NCBI GenBank assembly: GCA_029207755.1
Contig: JARCOQ010000002.1
Coordinates: forward strand, 44,037,744 to 44,101,743
Length of the DNA: 64,000 bases
Reading direction: 5' to 3'
DNA from: Chamaea fasciata
Lineage: Eukaryota; Chordata; Aves; Passeriformes; Sylviidae
In this document: positions 1 through 11,856 of the stretch, piece after piece
Numbering within the stretch: position 1 is the stretch's first letter
Layout of the letters: each line of letters begins with the position of its first letter
Made by a program: the position numbers and the translations under genes
The notes under the pieces: model-generated
What the model was told of the DNA's origin: nothing
What the model saw: only the letters and a program-made list of their open reading frames with translations
Database searches by the model: none

Positions 1-135
1 AGGGGGCGGGGCCAGGCGGAGCTCCCGGCCCCGCCCCCTGCGGCCCCGCCCGCGCCGGCGGGTTCCGTGAGTGTTGGGTATCCCACAGGTACGGGAGTCT
101 GAGCTGGGGGCGAGACAGCCACGGGCACCCGGCCT
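1..135. promoter_or_regulatory. Edge of a CpG island, probable promoter of the next gene
   Basis: The first 68 bases contain 11 CpG dinucleotides and three Sp1-type GC boxes (GGGGGCGGGGC at 2-12, and its complement type at about 27-38 and 42-50). CpGs continue to about 130, then the sequence becomes AT-rich and CpG-poor. This is typical of a vertebrate housekeeping promoter or first exon, cut by the window edge. In mammals EEF1AKMT1 (N6AMT2) lies just past the XPO4 3' end on the same strand, so it is the leading candidate. No coding sequence is visible to confirm it. A plus-strand GTGAGTG at 67-73 could be a first-exon donor if the gene runs the other way. Confidence 0.6.
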
Positions 136-385
136 GTCAGACTAGGAGGGCACAGGCATCCCTCGAGTTAGGTGTCAAGTGCTCAAAAGCCACGAGCTTC
201 TGCCTTGCACCGCAGCCCAGCGCCCCAAACTGTTTTTCTACATCTGGATCTCCTTTCCAGGCTTTCCATCTCTATTAAGCATTAGCAGGCTGGAATAAGC
301 TCCCTTTCTTGCATACAAACGGAAGTCCAGCCGATTCTTAGATGCTTTCATAAGAGCAAGTTTTAAAATACCTTCCTTGCTTAAC

Positions 386-945
386 TTCATAAAATCGTAG
401 ACTGGTTTGGGTTGGAAGGAACCTTAAAGACCATCTAACTTCAACTCCACTGCCATGGGCAGGAACACCTGCGATCCCAGGTTGTTTCAAGGCCCATCCA
501 ACCTGACTTTGAACACTTTCAGGGATGATCCACAGCTTCACTGGGCAATCTGTTACAGTGCCTCACCTCTGCCACAGCAAAGAATTTCTTTCTACCATCT
601 CATCTAAACCTACTTGCTTTCAGTTTGAAGCCATTCCTCCTTATCCTGTCAACTTTATACCCGTGTAAAAAGTTTCTTTCCATCGTTTGTGTAGGCTCCC
701 TTCAGGTACTGGAAGACCACAATTAGGTCACCCCAAATCCTCCTCTTTTCTAGGCTGAACAACCCAAATTCTCTTAACCTTCCGTCATGTGAGAGGTATT
801 CCCTGCCTCTAATCATCCTGATGTCCCTCCCAGATTTGCTCTGACGGGGCAATGTCCTTGCGCTGGGGATCCCAGAGCTGGAAGCAGTATTCCAGGGGTC
901 TCACTAAAGCAAAAGGGAAGAAATTAATTCCCTGTATCTTTCCCT
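386..945 (-). mobile_element. CR1 3' end fragment, minus orientation
   Basis: The plus strand reads the complement of a CR1 tail: a degenerate CATAAAATCGTAG end repeat, then CTGGTTTGGGTTGGAAGGAA, GGCCCATCCAACCTGACTTT, AGGCTGAACAACCCAAATTC and GATCCCAGAGCTGGAAGCAG. All are standard avian CR1 phrases. The sense strand is therefore minus, with its 3' end at about 386 and the truncated 5' end near 945. It lies between the XPO4 3' region and the CpG island. Confidence 0.9.
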
Positions 946-3900
946 TTGGTCATAAAAACTCCCCATTTTCCTGTTTCTCATGTGTAGGCACAACATGCTT
1001 GTCTGGCACCTCTCATGATCTCACTGCCCCAAGACAAAAAGCTAACCCATTTTTCTCGTTCCTTCCTTATAAAGTCTGGTGTTTGTAAAAAACATGCGCA
1101 TAGTGTTGTCTTTCTATCATTCAATGACTTGCCTATAAACCAACTCATAGGAAGTTGCCCATCACATGATTTAACCAAATAGCAGACTCTCCTCATGTCC
1201 TCCAGAGCAAGAAGTTGTATCAGCAGTGAGCTGAGTAAGAAACTGCTGTTTTACCTACAACCTGCTCAGTCTTCATCTGCCACATTTCACTGTGGCTGAA
1301 CAGAAAGTCACAGGCTCAGCACTGGGCATTAATGAACAGAACTATTGCTTTGGAAGACAGAAATACGAAATTAATGGTAAAGTATTTTTGCAGCACAGTT
1401 TACATAAGCAGCAGACAATCAAATTTTCTTGCCACCACAGGATATGGGGATAGGACGATTTTTCTTCAGATCTCCATATTTTAACCTCCCTCATGTGGAA
1501 ACAAGGCTTTTCATGACAGTAGAGAACTGTGGACCCTTTAATTTGGTTTAAAAGACTTCTTTGCAGCCTGGACCTGGCATTCAGTGCATCATTACCCACT
1601 TTGTCTTTGAAAGTTCTTGCCAAAAAAAGTCTTCATCCCAGCATGGAAGACTGTCACATATGGAGGGTATCCATATCTATTCAAGCTACCACCACTGCTG
1701 TTATTTAAAATGAACAAACCAACCCCTTTTCCCTGCGTTGCGCAAAGTGGAATTGTCTTGATATTAATACCTGCATAGCATTACTGAGTGCAGCAAGAAA
1801 TGTGGTTTAGGTACTACAGTGAAGTGACACTTCAGTAATTCTCCAATTTCATGCATGTTTGTAAGGCATTTTACATGAAAAACATTCTGCACAGGGCTGA
1901 TAATGAAAGTAGAAGTGAGACTGGGATGACACACACTCTCAGTCCAGATTTCCTAGAGCAGCAGACTGTCCCTTGGCAAGCGATTCCTCCTCACCAGAAA
2001 GGTTAGACAGATCACATAAGGACACATGGCTGTGTGGGGGCTTGGGGGTGGGCAGGGTGACATTATTTAGGTTATGATATCAGATACTACTTGGCAGCAA
2101 ACACAGCTCAAGGCCTTGCTTGAATCCTGTTACAAGACAGTTCTAGAAGCAAAGCTTCAAAGGAGCTCAAGTGACCCTGTAGGAAGGAAAGAAAGAAGTT
2201 ATCTCTTGCTGCAATTTCTTTGGATGTGAGGACAAATGAATGATGAGCACAGGAATACCTGCAAAGTGCACCCTGAAAGAAATTTCTTATTAATAATTGG
2301 GTTTTATTGTTCCCAAATATTTTTTGCAGACAGGTATTTCCAGTTATCTCCCCTGTCTTTTTACTGACAGACCCACATCACACAGCACTGATACTGGTGT
2401 CCTTGAGACAAACCTGATTACACTGATCACTGCCCCTTCATTAATGCATTTGCTAGATCAGAAACAGTGTTTAAAAACACAGTTCTACCCTGGAAAGCAA
2501 TAGCAACTTGTTACTCACAAGGCTTTTCTGTTTTGGGGGTTGAGTTTTTATTTTTACTCTGTTGTATTTTTCTCTACTAACGAAATTTAGTTTTGTTCTC
2601 ACTGTAGCACAAGCCATAGCCATATGAAAAAATATAATCAGCTTTAATTAATATGAAAATAGATTATTAAATTTTAATTCTACAATATTTCCTGTTGCCA
2701 TTAAGTCTAAAAAACTTCTAATAACTTTTTTTCAAAAAAACCCAACAAAACAAACTTCAATGTGTTTAGGGCTGGCATACCAACTGCAGCTGATTTGGAA
2801 GGCAGCAAAGCACACAATGCTCTACAATCATACAAGGATTATTTCTAGTTAACGACAACATAATCCTACTTTGGATGATGGAAAATAGCAAAGTGGAAAT
2901 ATTCTACTTGGAAAACAACCTGCAACACCTCCTCTTTGTAAGCCAAGCTTGCTGCACTTTTACTTTCACTCCCAAGCTGTTCCCCCCACAGATGGAGAAT
3001 CAAATGTGTGTTGTAGCCCTGTGGGGTAGCTGTGTGGGCCAGGTGCACCACAGCTTCCCAAGACCTTGTGGCACAATGGGAGGACAGACTGTCAGTCAGC
3101 CTCTGAAAAGCTTGCAGTCAGTCCTTGAATTCAAGTACAATAGTAAGCTTTCATCTTTAAGTAGTTCCAGGAGTCCCAACTCTTTGTCTATGGAGATAGA
3201 AATCTTGGAAACATGACAGTGATACAGGATCCCAGCGACTTCTTTCCATTTTGCCAGGCTTTGTGCACCCCTTGGAAGCGATTCAGGATCCACAGAGGGC
3301 TACAGTGACCACTAGTCACTTAATACCACCTAGTGGTACTGACATTTTAAAGACTTTACAAATATTTGAAAAAAAAAAACAAACCCACCCAACCCTTCAA
3401 CAGAATTACCAGTATCTATACTTCTGTACATTTTCACATCCCCATAGATTTTACCATGGCTTCTGACTTACAGTTTTCTCAAAAAATGTCCCAAGATACA
3501 TGGTAACATCCAACCTTCATGGCATTTTCTGGCCCCAAAGCCTTGTCATGGTTGTTTTTGCTTTTTCTCCCAAAAGATGTAAGCATTCTCTCATCACAAG
3601 AAGCAGGAAGGAAAATATATAAAATATATTTAGCAAAACCAGTAAAATTAAAGTGGAACAGAAAATGCAGTCAAGTAGCAAACATGTACAGCAGCAGATT
3701 TTACAGTTTTTTCCTACACATACCTCTGCACTTATTTCACACACACTCTTTAAGGAGAAGGAAGAAAATAGAAATCAGATAGTGAGTGTTATGAAAGAAA
3801 ACATTTCTTTTCCTGAACAGTAAATAGGGTATATTACTGCTTCCTGCTTTTGAAACTCCAATTCAGACTATATATATACCTCTAAGAAAAAATAAGAGCA

Positions 3901-5897
3901 AGACACCCTTTTCTCTGTCCCTAAAGCAAAATTACACTGTCCTCCTTTTACAGACTATACTGGTATCTTAAATAGTTACACTTGCAGGATCTAGACATTA
4001 TCTGGCCATCTTAATGGATGCAGGTAACAAACATTTTAACCAAGATAGAAAACAGGTATCCAATTTTTCCAGCTTTCCTGAGGCTGAGTGAATTGTTTAA
4101 ATACATGTGCGCTTATCAAAATCCATGTTACAGTACATTTTAACAGTAGTTTGTTAAGAAATCATGAAAGTGCATAACAGCCTAAAAGCAGGCAAAAAGT
4201 ACTTCAGAAGAACAGTCTTTCCTTAAAGTGGCAGAAGAATATAAGCCTTCCCCAAAGTAGTGTCGATCTTGTGTGAGGACATCAGTGATCTTCCTAGAGA
4301 CTCCACAGTGTGGTGGTGGGCTTTTGGCTTTGGGGTTTTTTTGTGAGTTACAACAATCATTTCAATGAACAAAAGACCATTAGTAGTATTGGTGCAATTC
4401 CAAAACTAAAGCAAATGTCCTGACAGGTTATTAAACCAAGTTACCAGTGAGGCTTTCAAATGAATACTTGTCTTGGAACCTAGTGATGACTTTCATTCAG
4501 GGAACACCAAACACAGAGATGGGAAGCAGTTGGAATATGCCACAAATGTAAGCTGGAGCATCCAAAACAAGAAGTTAAAGGAAATCAAACATATTTGTCT
4601 TTACAACCATTAACAGTAGGCTAGACAGAGAGAGGAAGAAAAAGGGAAGAACATCACACCCACAGCTTTGCTTTACTCTAACTTGCAAAGGCAACAGCAT
4701 GTCAGGAAAATCAAATCTGATACCATCTAATAGATGTTAAAGTGAAAACAGCTGTTCCACAAGATCCAGATATTGACAGCAGAAAAACTACTAATGAATT
4801 ATGTATCCATTACAGTGGGTAGCTTCTTTGTTCTCTTTGGATATATAGATTTGTCTGGAATGTTTTCCAATATAGAGGAATTTATTATTTAATTAACAAA
4901 ACTTACACTGATAGCATCACATTTCATTTCAGAATTCCAACACAGTACTTTCTCTTTCCCCCAACAAACTTGATAAAATGGCAGGCTTTTACTAATCCTT
5001 TTCAAGATGTCATGGGCTAACCATTACAAAATAACACTTGTATCCTGTAGATTGATCTATTTTTCTTTTTTCTAGATAAGATTGCGAAGTTATTATTTTC
5101 TTCTCCACCTCCTTCCCACGTCCAGTTCATGTATAACCTGCTCCTTGGTTGGCTGTCCAGACAAATTCCACTTAGAGAGGGCTGCGCTTTCCTACTTTTC
5201 TGCTTGTAAGACATGACAAATCACTGAAGGAAATAATCCACCACCAACTCCACCACTCACAACTGGAGCCAATATAAGTTTCAAAAAGGCAAAACTGATG
5301 GGGTTTGTGTATACTTAGACAAACAAGTGTGAATAAAGGCTTTGTACCCAAATTGTTCAAGTTTATTCCAGAACTCATATTTAATGTAAAGCAGAATAGT
5401 TCCATTTTCTACATGAAAGGCTCTTGGATATGCTGCTGTTAGTCTTACCAATTGCTTTCAGGAATTTCCTCAAAATTACCTTAAATGTTTCTGTCCTTCC
5501 CCAAAATATTCACTGAACTAAACCATGCTAATATAAATATGTAACTGCATAATCTTACTTTTTAAGCCAGTAAAATTCTAGTGATACATACAGCCAAGAT
5601 ATATAGCAAGCTGTCACCACCACAGTTGTTGTGTAGTTTTACTTTCAGGATTTGTGAAGCTTTTTTTTCCTTTTCTACTTGATGTGGGTGCATGGAAGTA
5701 AGGGGAGCAACAGAAAATAGCCATAGTTTATCTAAATGTAATTGTATTATGCCACATTAGGAACTGCTGCTTGTAACTGAATTTTTCTGATATCCATGAA
5801 GTAACATGCTGTTAGATGTTCCTTATATAGGAACAGACTATGATCTTGATGAACATTTCTGTGCCAGATACCATCATAAAAACTGTTTAGATTAAAT

Positions 5898-5922
5898 ACA
5901 CACACACACACACACACACACA
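5898..5922. repeat. (AC)n microsatellite
   Basis: A perfect AC dinucleotide array of 25 bp in the region downstream of the XPO4 stop. Confidence 0.97.
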
Positions 5923-7704
5923 AATTAAAGACCCAGAGATCAGTATTCCTTTTGAGTAGACAAATGCCACCAGTAATATTGACCTGAAAAGTCACTGTTA
6001 AAACTTCCTTTGGGAGATGGGGGAAAAGATTAATCTGATTATATATTCACAGTAATTTCTGGCAATTGCAGTCAGTGTGAGATACTGCTGTTGCACCCCT
6101 AATTACACTTTTTTCTGTTGATGGACAAAATCATGCCTTAAGTCCTGATGTAAACTAAAGTTACTCCACCAACTTTTAACCTAATTACTGTGCATTCACT
6201 GTAGCCAAAGAGCAAAAGGTGTAGCCTAAGGTTTCATAATGTTGCTATTTATGTTTCCAGTGTAAGGAAGTATAACAAATGCTTTTTCAGGGATTCAACA
6301 CAAGTGAGATTTTAGAAAAATATTAAACAAGAATACACACAAATCACACATGGCCAAAACAAAATAAAAAAAGTCTTTAGTGGAAAACAATTTTATCCTT
6401 TTCCTGCTTATGGACCGTAAAAATACACAAAGTGATCATTTCAAAACTGAAAATTCAGTCATGGTAAGGCTTGATTACACAGCCATTTCCCAAGTCTTAT
6501 TGCAATAAACTGTGAAATACTTTTATGCAACTTCATATCTTCAACTGTACAGATAAAACAATACTTGAAATCAACTAGCACTTCAATCCCTGTGTTTTTA
6601 ATATATAAATTCAACACAGTATTGACTGACACATTTAAAATATTTACACACTTGACCAGCAGCAGTACTAGCATTTATTGCCTTAAAACTGCATGTTCAC
6701 TGCATGGAGGTTTCTTATTTTGCACAAAGAGAACAAATAATACAGTCGTTTTGTTGTTATCTTTTTCCCTAATTAAAAACTCCAGAATGGTTTTATGGGA
6801 GATTGAAATGTGTGGCAAATGCTGTTAGAGAGGTTTTTATCAGTTTCAAGTATCAAGCTGTAACAGATTGGAAAATTACATGGGTAGTAGTATCTGCCTC
6901 TTGAGGTTGGAAGGGCCTTCCAATTCAGTTTAAGAACAACTTCAAAGGACAGGAAAAGCAGGGTAGGGAATGGGAAGAAATGAAAAAGCAGAATCAATTT
7001 TAACTCACTGAAGAGAAGGGAAAGCCAGAGGTATGTTACTTCTCAGTTTCTGGGGCCCCAAGAAATCTCATACGAAAAAAAGAGTTCTGTAAGATAGCTG
7101 AGAGTTTGAGGCTCTAGAGGAAAACACGCTTCATTATTTGCTCCATGATCAGTGCTAGCAAACACTAATCTAATGTACTGAAAACAGAGCACAATCTACT
7201 CAAATGCAAATTTACAGGGGGCAGGGGAGCAGGGCTGGCTCTTTAAATTATAATTGTTATCATTAGGCTTTGGTTATACTTAGTGACTGGAACAGACACG
7301 GGAGAAATGAGTGGTGCTTGTTCCTTGCAGAAAAATGTAAAAAAACCAAAAGTAAACCAAAGAAAAAACCCTACCACCACAAGCAGCACTCGTCACAAGC
7401 AGAGGCACCAAAGCCTGAATAACCAGTAACTATCCTCTCCCTTAGATCAGAACTGAGGCACACTGGTGGGGAATCTCACCTTATATACGAGGAAGCCGCC
7501 ATTTCAATCGGGTGTAATTGAAATAATGACAATTTACAGCAAGCATTACTGTAGTGCAGTAGATCAGTCCTGGGAAGACTGCACCACTGCTGCCTCTACT
7601 GGGCTTTACAATTATGAAAATCTTCTGTTTTCATTACAGTAAATCTTACACCTCACAAAACTAAAATTAAAGTATATAATATTTACATAGAATCTCAGAT
7701 CCTC

Positions 7705-7892
7705 AATGCATTTTATAGGCATAAGCTAATCCTCACAACATCCCTGTGAGGTAGGTAGGTGTTAATGCTATTTTAACAACAAGACAGTTCTAGTGACTTG
7801 CCAATGGCCACAGAAGATCCTGTGGAAAAACATTACAAAATTAGAGGAGCCTGGCTCCTACTCCTGCGCTTATATTCATCAAGCTACTTCCA
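7705..7892 (-). mobile_element. MIR-like CORE-SINE relic
   Basis: The plus strand matches the reverse complement of MIR in order: CTAATCCTCACAACATCCCT then GTGAGGTAGGTAGGT, an interrupted middle, GTGACTTGCCAATGGCCACA, and GAGCCTGGCTCCTACTCCTG near the 5' end. It is highly diverged, as expected for an element older than the bird-mammal split. It lies 3.8-4.0 kb past the XPO4 stop, possibly inside the 3' UTR. Confidence 0.6.
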
Positions 7893-10800
7893 TAAAAACC
7901 ACCCCTTCTTATGTAATTACTTAACCAAGCCTGAAATTACTTGAAGTGTTTTACAAGCAAAATGCTGCAAATTTATATTTTGAATAGTTTTACAGATCAC
8001 AAATTAGAATTAACTTTCCCATTTAAAGAACTAGATTTTAAATGGACAACTGACTGCTCTGAGCAAGCTTATCTTCTAGAACTACATGGCTTAAATATAA
8101 AGGGATTTGCCCAGGTAAACACTGGGGCTTTAGTGAGTTCTACTCACTATGAAAGAGATGACTCCAATTCAAACCCCTCTCTTTCAACTAGTAGGATTTG
8201 GACATGCTGAGAAAACAAGTTTCTCATTCCTGAGAAAAAAGGTGAGCCCTTTACCATTAAATAGTGAAACACAAACCTCTGGGCAAAAAGTAGCAGATTC
8301 TGGTGGTAATTCAGTGAAGCTAATTAAGGCATAAATGCACATGAAAGTGGAAGTTTCATGCATCCAGTCCACTTCTTCCTGTCCCTATGTATCTGTGCTT
8401 TCAACAAGGTTTTGAATTTTATGATTGAACTTGATGGTCATGCTTGTCAGCGCTGAAAACTACAGGTTGAACAAAATTATCATGCCAGCATTAGAATTAA
8501 CTATTACAATGGGGAAGGAGCTGGCAAAATGGAAAAGAAGCCAGTCTCAGAATGAAAACACTGGTCCAATAATCTGTTTCAGCAAGAAAAGTCTACACAA
8601 ATATATTTGTTACAATTATATCGTGCAGCATTTATAACTTGGTTTGAATTTCCTTTTTTCTTCCTTCAAAAAACAGGTGCATTTTTAGAACCACTATTCA
8701 CTTTCCACCGTGAATAGAAAATCAATGCAATGATGCTATAAAACATTGAGAATACTTATGTGGAGTCAGCTCTCAGTGTTCACTACAAACAGTCTGAGTC
8801 TTTCCTGTGGACCTCAGTGTGCTTTCACATCCCAATTTACAGCAACTGGATGTGTAGAAGATCACAGAAGATTCTTTTTTTCTATTTTTTTTGTAGGGAT
8901 ACTGAAGTCAAATAGCTCAGGTAGAAGCAGTCACCAAGCCAGCAGGAATATGAATGAACAGGACTTATTTCCAGAAGCCTTTGCAACCATTTCATGGATG
9001 TCACTAAGCAGAGACATCTTAGCATTGCTCTAAAAGAAACATAAAATGTCATGGAAAGATCCATGTTGAATATATGAGAATGAGAGGAAAACTAAAAAAA
9101 CAGGAAAGTGTAACATCAAGCAGGAAATTACAAAAAACCCCAAACCCTTACTAGGACAGTTTTCCTTTAACATATAATAGTATTTTTAAATTAAGGGCAA
9201 AGGAAATTTTCAAACCACCTTTAAAACTAGTCTTTGAAAGTGGGTGTTCATACATTAGCTAAAGTCTGATACTCAGAAATGCTGTGTCTCTGCTTATTAC
9301 AACACAATGGGCCTGACAAGAAAAAGAATAGGTATGCACATTACTTTTCCCAGAATACAAACTCAATTTGTGCTCCTGTTCATCACAATATGCAAGAGGA
9401 ATTCAAAACTTTAAAATTAATAAATATTTTTAAATAGTACACCAGCTTTAGGATTAATAAAACAATAGTGACAGAGCTAGTTATAAAAAAAAGGATGACT
9501 GAGTGTATCAGTTACTCTGTCAGACCCAAAACATGGAATATTTGCTATGATCTCTTTGAAGATTTCAGTCCAGATACCTGACATTGAGCACATCATAACC
9601 AATCAGCAGCTCCTACTGCCGCTGATGTTCCCAGGCTTCAATGCCCTTCATCTGAAAAAAATGAGTTTTCAGAACTTCGGCCCCATCCAATGTACAAACT
9701 CAGAAAAACTCCAGAAGCAGTTTCGAAAACAGCAAACCCCAATTTAAAAATAAAAACTCAGCCATCACAACAGTTTGAAACAGAATGATCTGCCAGGATC
9801 ATTGGATTTTGTGCAAGTGCACAGTCAAGAAAACCTTTAAAGAAAAGCATTAGAGTTTCAAGAAAAAATTGAGAGCAATACCCCTGTTCTAAAATACTAT
9901 GCAAGTTATATTAGAAATAAAGTACTATCTGGGAAGGTACACTATTATCTAATAAGTTTTATGGTCACTTTGTAATGTGTAAATATGCCCTTGCCCAGTT
10001 TTCCTATCAATTCAAAGAGAAAAGTATAATAAAGAGATGGCATTTTTGACCTTGTGGATCCATGCGTGAGACACTTGCGGATTTAACTTAAAAAAAAAAA
10101 AAAAAGCGCCTTAGATCACTTACAGCACAGTATTAGAGATTTGTGTCTGTTGTGAGATTCTGGCTATTGTGACTAATTTTGAGATGAACAGCTGAAGAAT
10201 GGCACAGAATTGCAAACATGAAGCTATAAATAGCCATATAAAGGTGTACACCAGACTTTTTATATAAATTGTAAAAACACATGGGAAATATTTAACAGCA
10301 TAATCTAGCAGAGATCTTAAACTGAAGGGCCCACTTCTGCCTCTGTGTATTTCCACAAAAATAACTTTACTAGACATGCAGCATTTGTGCTTGCTTCAGT
10401 TTCCTCTGGCTCATGACAGAAGACAAAGCAGGCCTTGCTTTCATATTCATGCGCTCCTCTCCCTTGTTGGTTCTATATACTCAGGGCACTATATTCTGCT
10501 ATGATAAAGTGCTGATATAAAAAACCAAGCAAGAGCAGAGCAGCTGGGAGAGCTCTGCAGAAGTGGGACTGGATTCAGCAAAAACAAAAATCTCCTACAG
10601 CACAGATTTCCCAATTACCCTTCCCCAAAGCAGTCAGACATGCTTGAGTAAAAGGGCTTGATGCCCCTGTGCTAGCATAATTGTTTTAGCTAATGCCCCA
10701 ACTTTACAAAGTTTGCCAGTAATTAACACCTTTTGGGTTGTTATTGCTTAAGCAAACAGTTCAGTGAAGAAATACATTGCAGTTGCATGCAACCCAGGTG

Positions 10801-11658
10801 AGAATCAAAACAGATACTGAAAGTAAAATTACACATGAACCTTGCATTAGACATTCATTCCAAAACAACACATCAACATGAAGGGCTGCAACAGGTACAT
10901 AGCAGCTCAGTGCCAACATCCCAAACCAACTCTCAAGAGTCAAATCTTGCCTTAAATTTCTTACCTAAAGTATATGAGCTTTTTTTTCTTTTAAATTAAG
11001 GCAATGAAATGGCTACAGTTCCTAAAGTTCATTTTAGGGGAACAAAAATATACACCTTTCTTTTTTTTTCCTCTGAACTTTAGGCAGCAGAACATAATGC
11101 AAAAGCCTGCATTGCATTAAATCTGCAATGTCAGGCTGATGTAGCAAAACAGAACTATGTTAAAATACCATTTGGTTTTTCTTCCCCACTGGAACACAAA
11201 CTCAAACTTTAAGAGAGGAAAAATAGAGCTTAAAATCAGCTAAACTGTTTAGAGTTTTATATGTATCTGCATCACACTCTAACATGATTTTGGGTAGAAA
11301 AGAAATCTGTACGTTTATATGACCACTCATATTCTAAACCAGTGCAGGGGGAAAGGCACTGCATTTATTTCATTGTGCCTATATCTCTTTGCTCATAAAT
11401 GGAAAAAAATTCAATTCAGATTTTCTGTTCATTCTCTTTCACACCCAAGTATGACAGATTGCAGCTAACACATAATAGCAGAAGCTGATTCAAAGTTGAC
11501 CTCTCCTATTCCATGGTGTTACGTTCAAACTTCCAGGCTCTCTAGAATCTGAGATGGCTGCAAAGAACCCAGAGACAGGTACAAGATTTAGTCAGCATTC
11601 AGCATTTCTCAGTGCATTTTGCAGAAAGGGTCTAAATTAGGCATAAGAGTTTTGTTGT

Positions 11659-11856
11659 TTATTTTACACAGAGAAGTCCACCAACATTTGCCATAAATTC
11701 TTCTAAACTCTTTAAGAAGGCCATCTTCTGCTTACGGTCCAGTGTAGGAGGAGTGCTGCTTGCAGTAAGCTTGTTGAAGGCATCTGCTAACCGCTGGTAA
11801 ATAACTGGATCTTGTTGAGTTGATAGCAATGTTTCAACTAACTCTGAATATTCAGC
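11659..11856 (-). CDS. XPO4: XPO4 exon 23, coding part with stop (residues 1087-1151)
   Basis: The terminal exon encodes [20 protein letters not shown], then [19 protein letters not shown] and the C-terminus [14 protein letters not shown], followed by TAA at 11661-11659. The acceptor is taacag. The C-terminal residues agree with the known vertebrate protein, so the stop is the native one. The last codons and stop read GTA AAA TAA AC, so an AATAAA hexamer (11663-11658) overlaps the stop. The 3' UTR continues below 11659 for an unknown distance. Confidence 0.97.
   Translation of the reverse strand, partial: AEYSELVETLLSTQQDPVIYQRLADAFNKLTASSTPPTLDRKQKMAFLKSLEEFMANVGGLLCVK

Larger units (their letters stand above)
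946..11658 (-). other. XPO4: XPO4 3' UTR plus downstream intergenic DNA (boundary unknown)
   Basis: No other coding exon was recognised here. The XPO4 3' UTR begins at 11658 and runs toward lower coordinates. Minus-strand AATAAA hexamers that could end it occur at 11364-11369, 6674-6679, 5362-5367, 4881-4886, 2547-2552 and 2303-2308. I cannot choose among them from sequence alone. The stretch also holds an AC microsatellite (5898-5922), an A16 run (10090-10105) and a MIR-like relic (7705-7892). ORFs on both strands are short and unconvincing. Confidence 0.5.
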
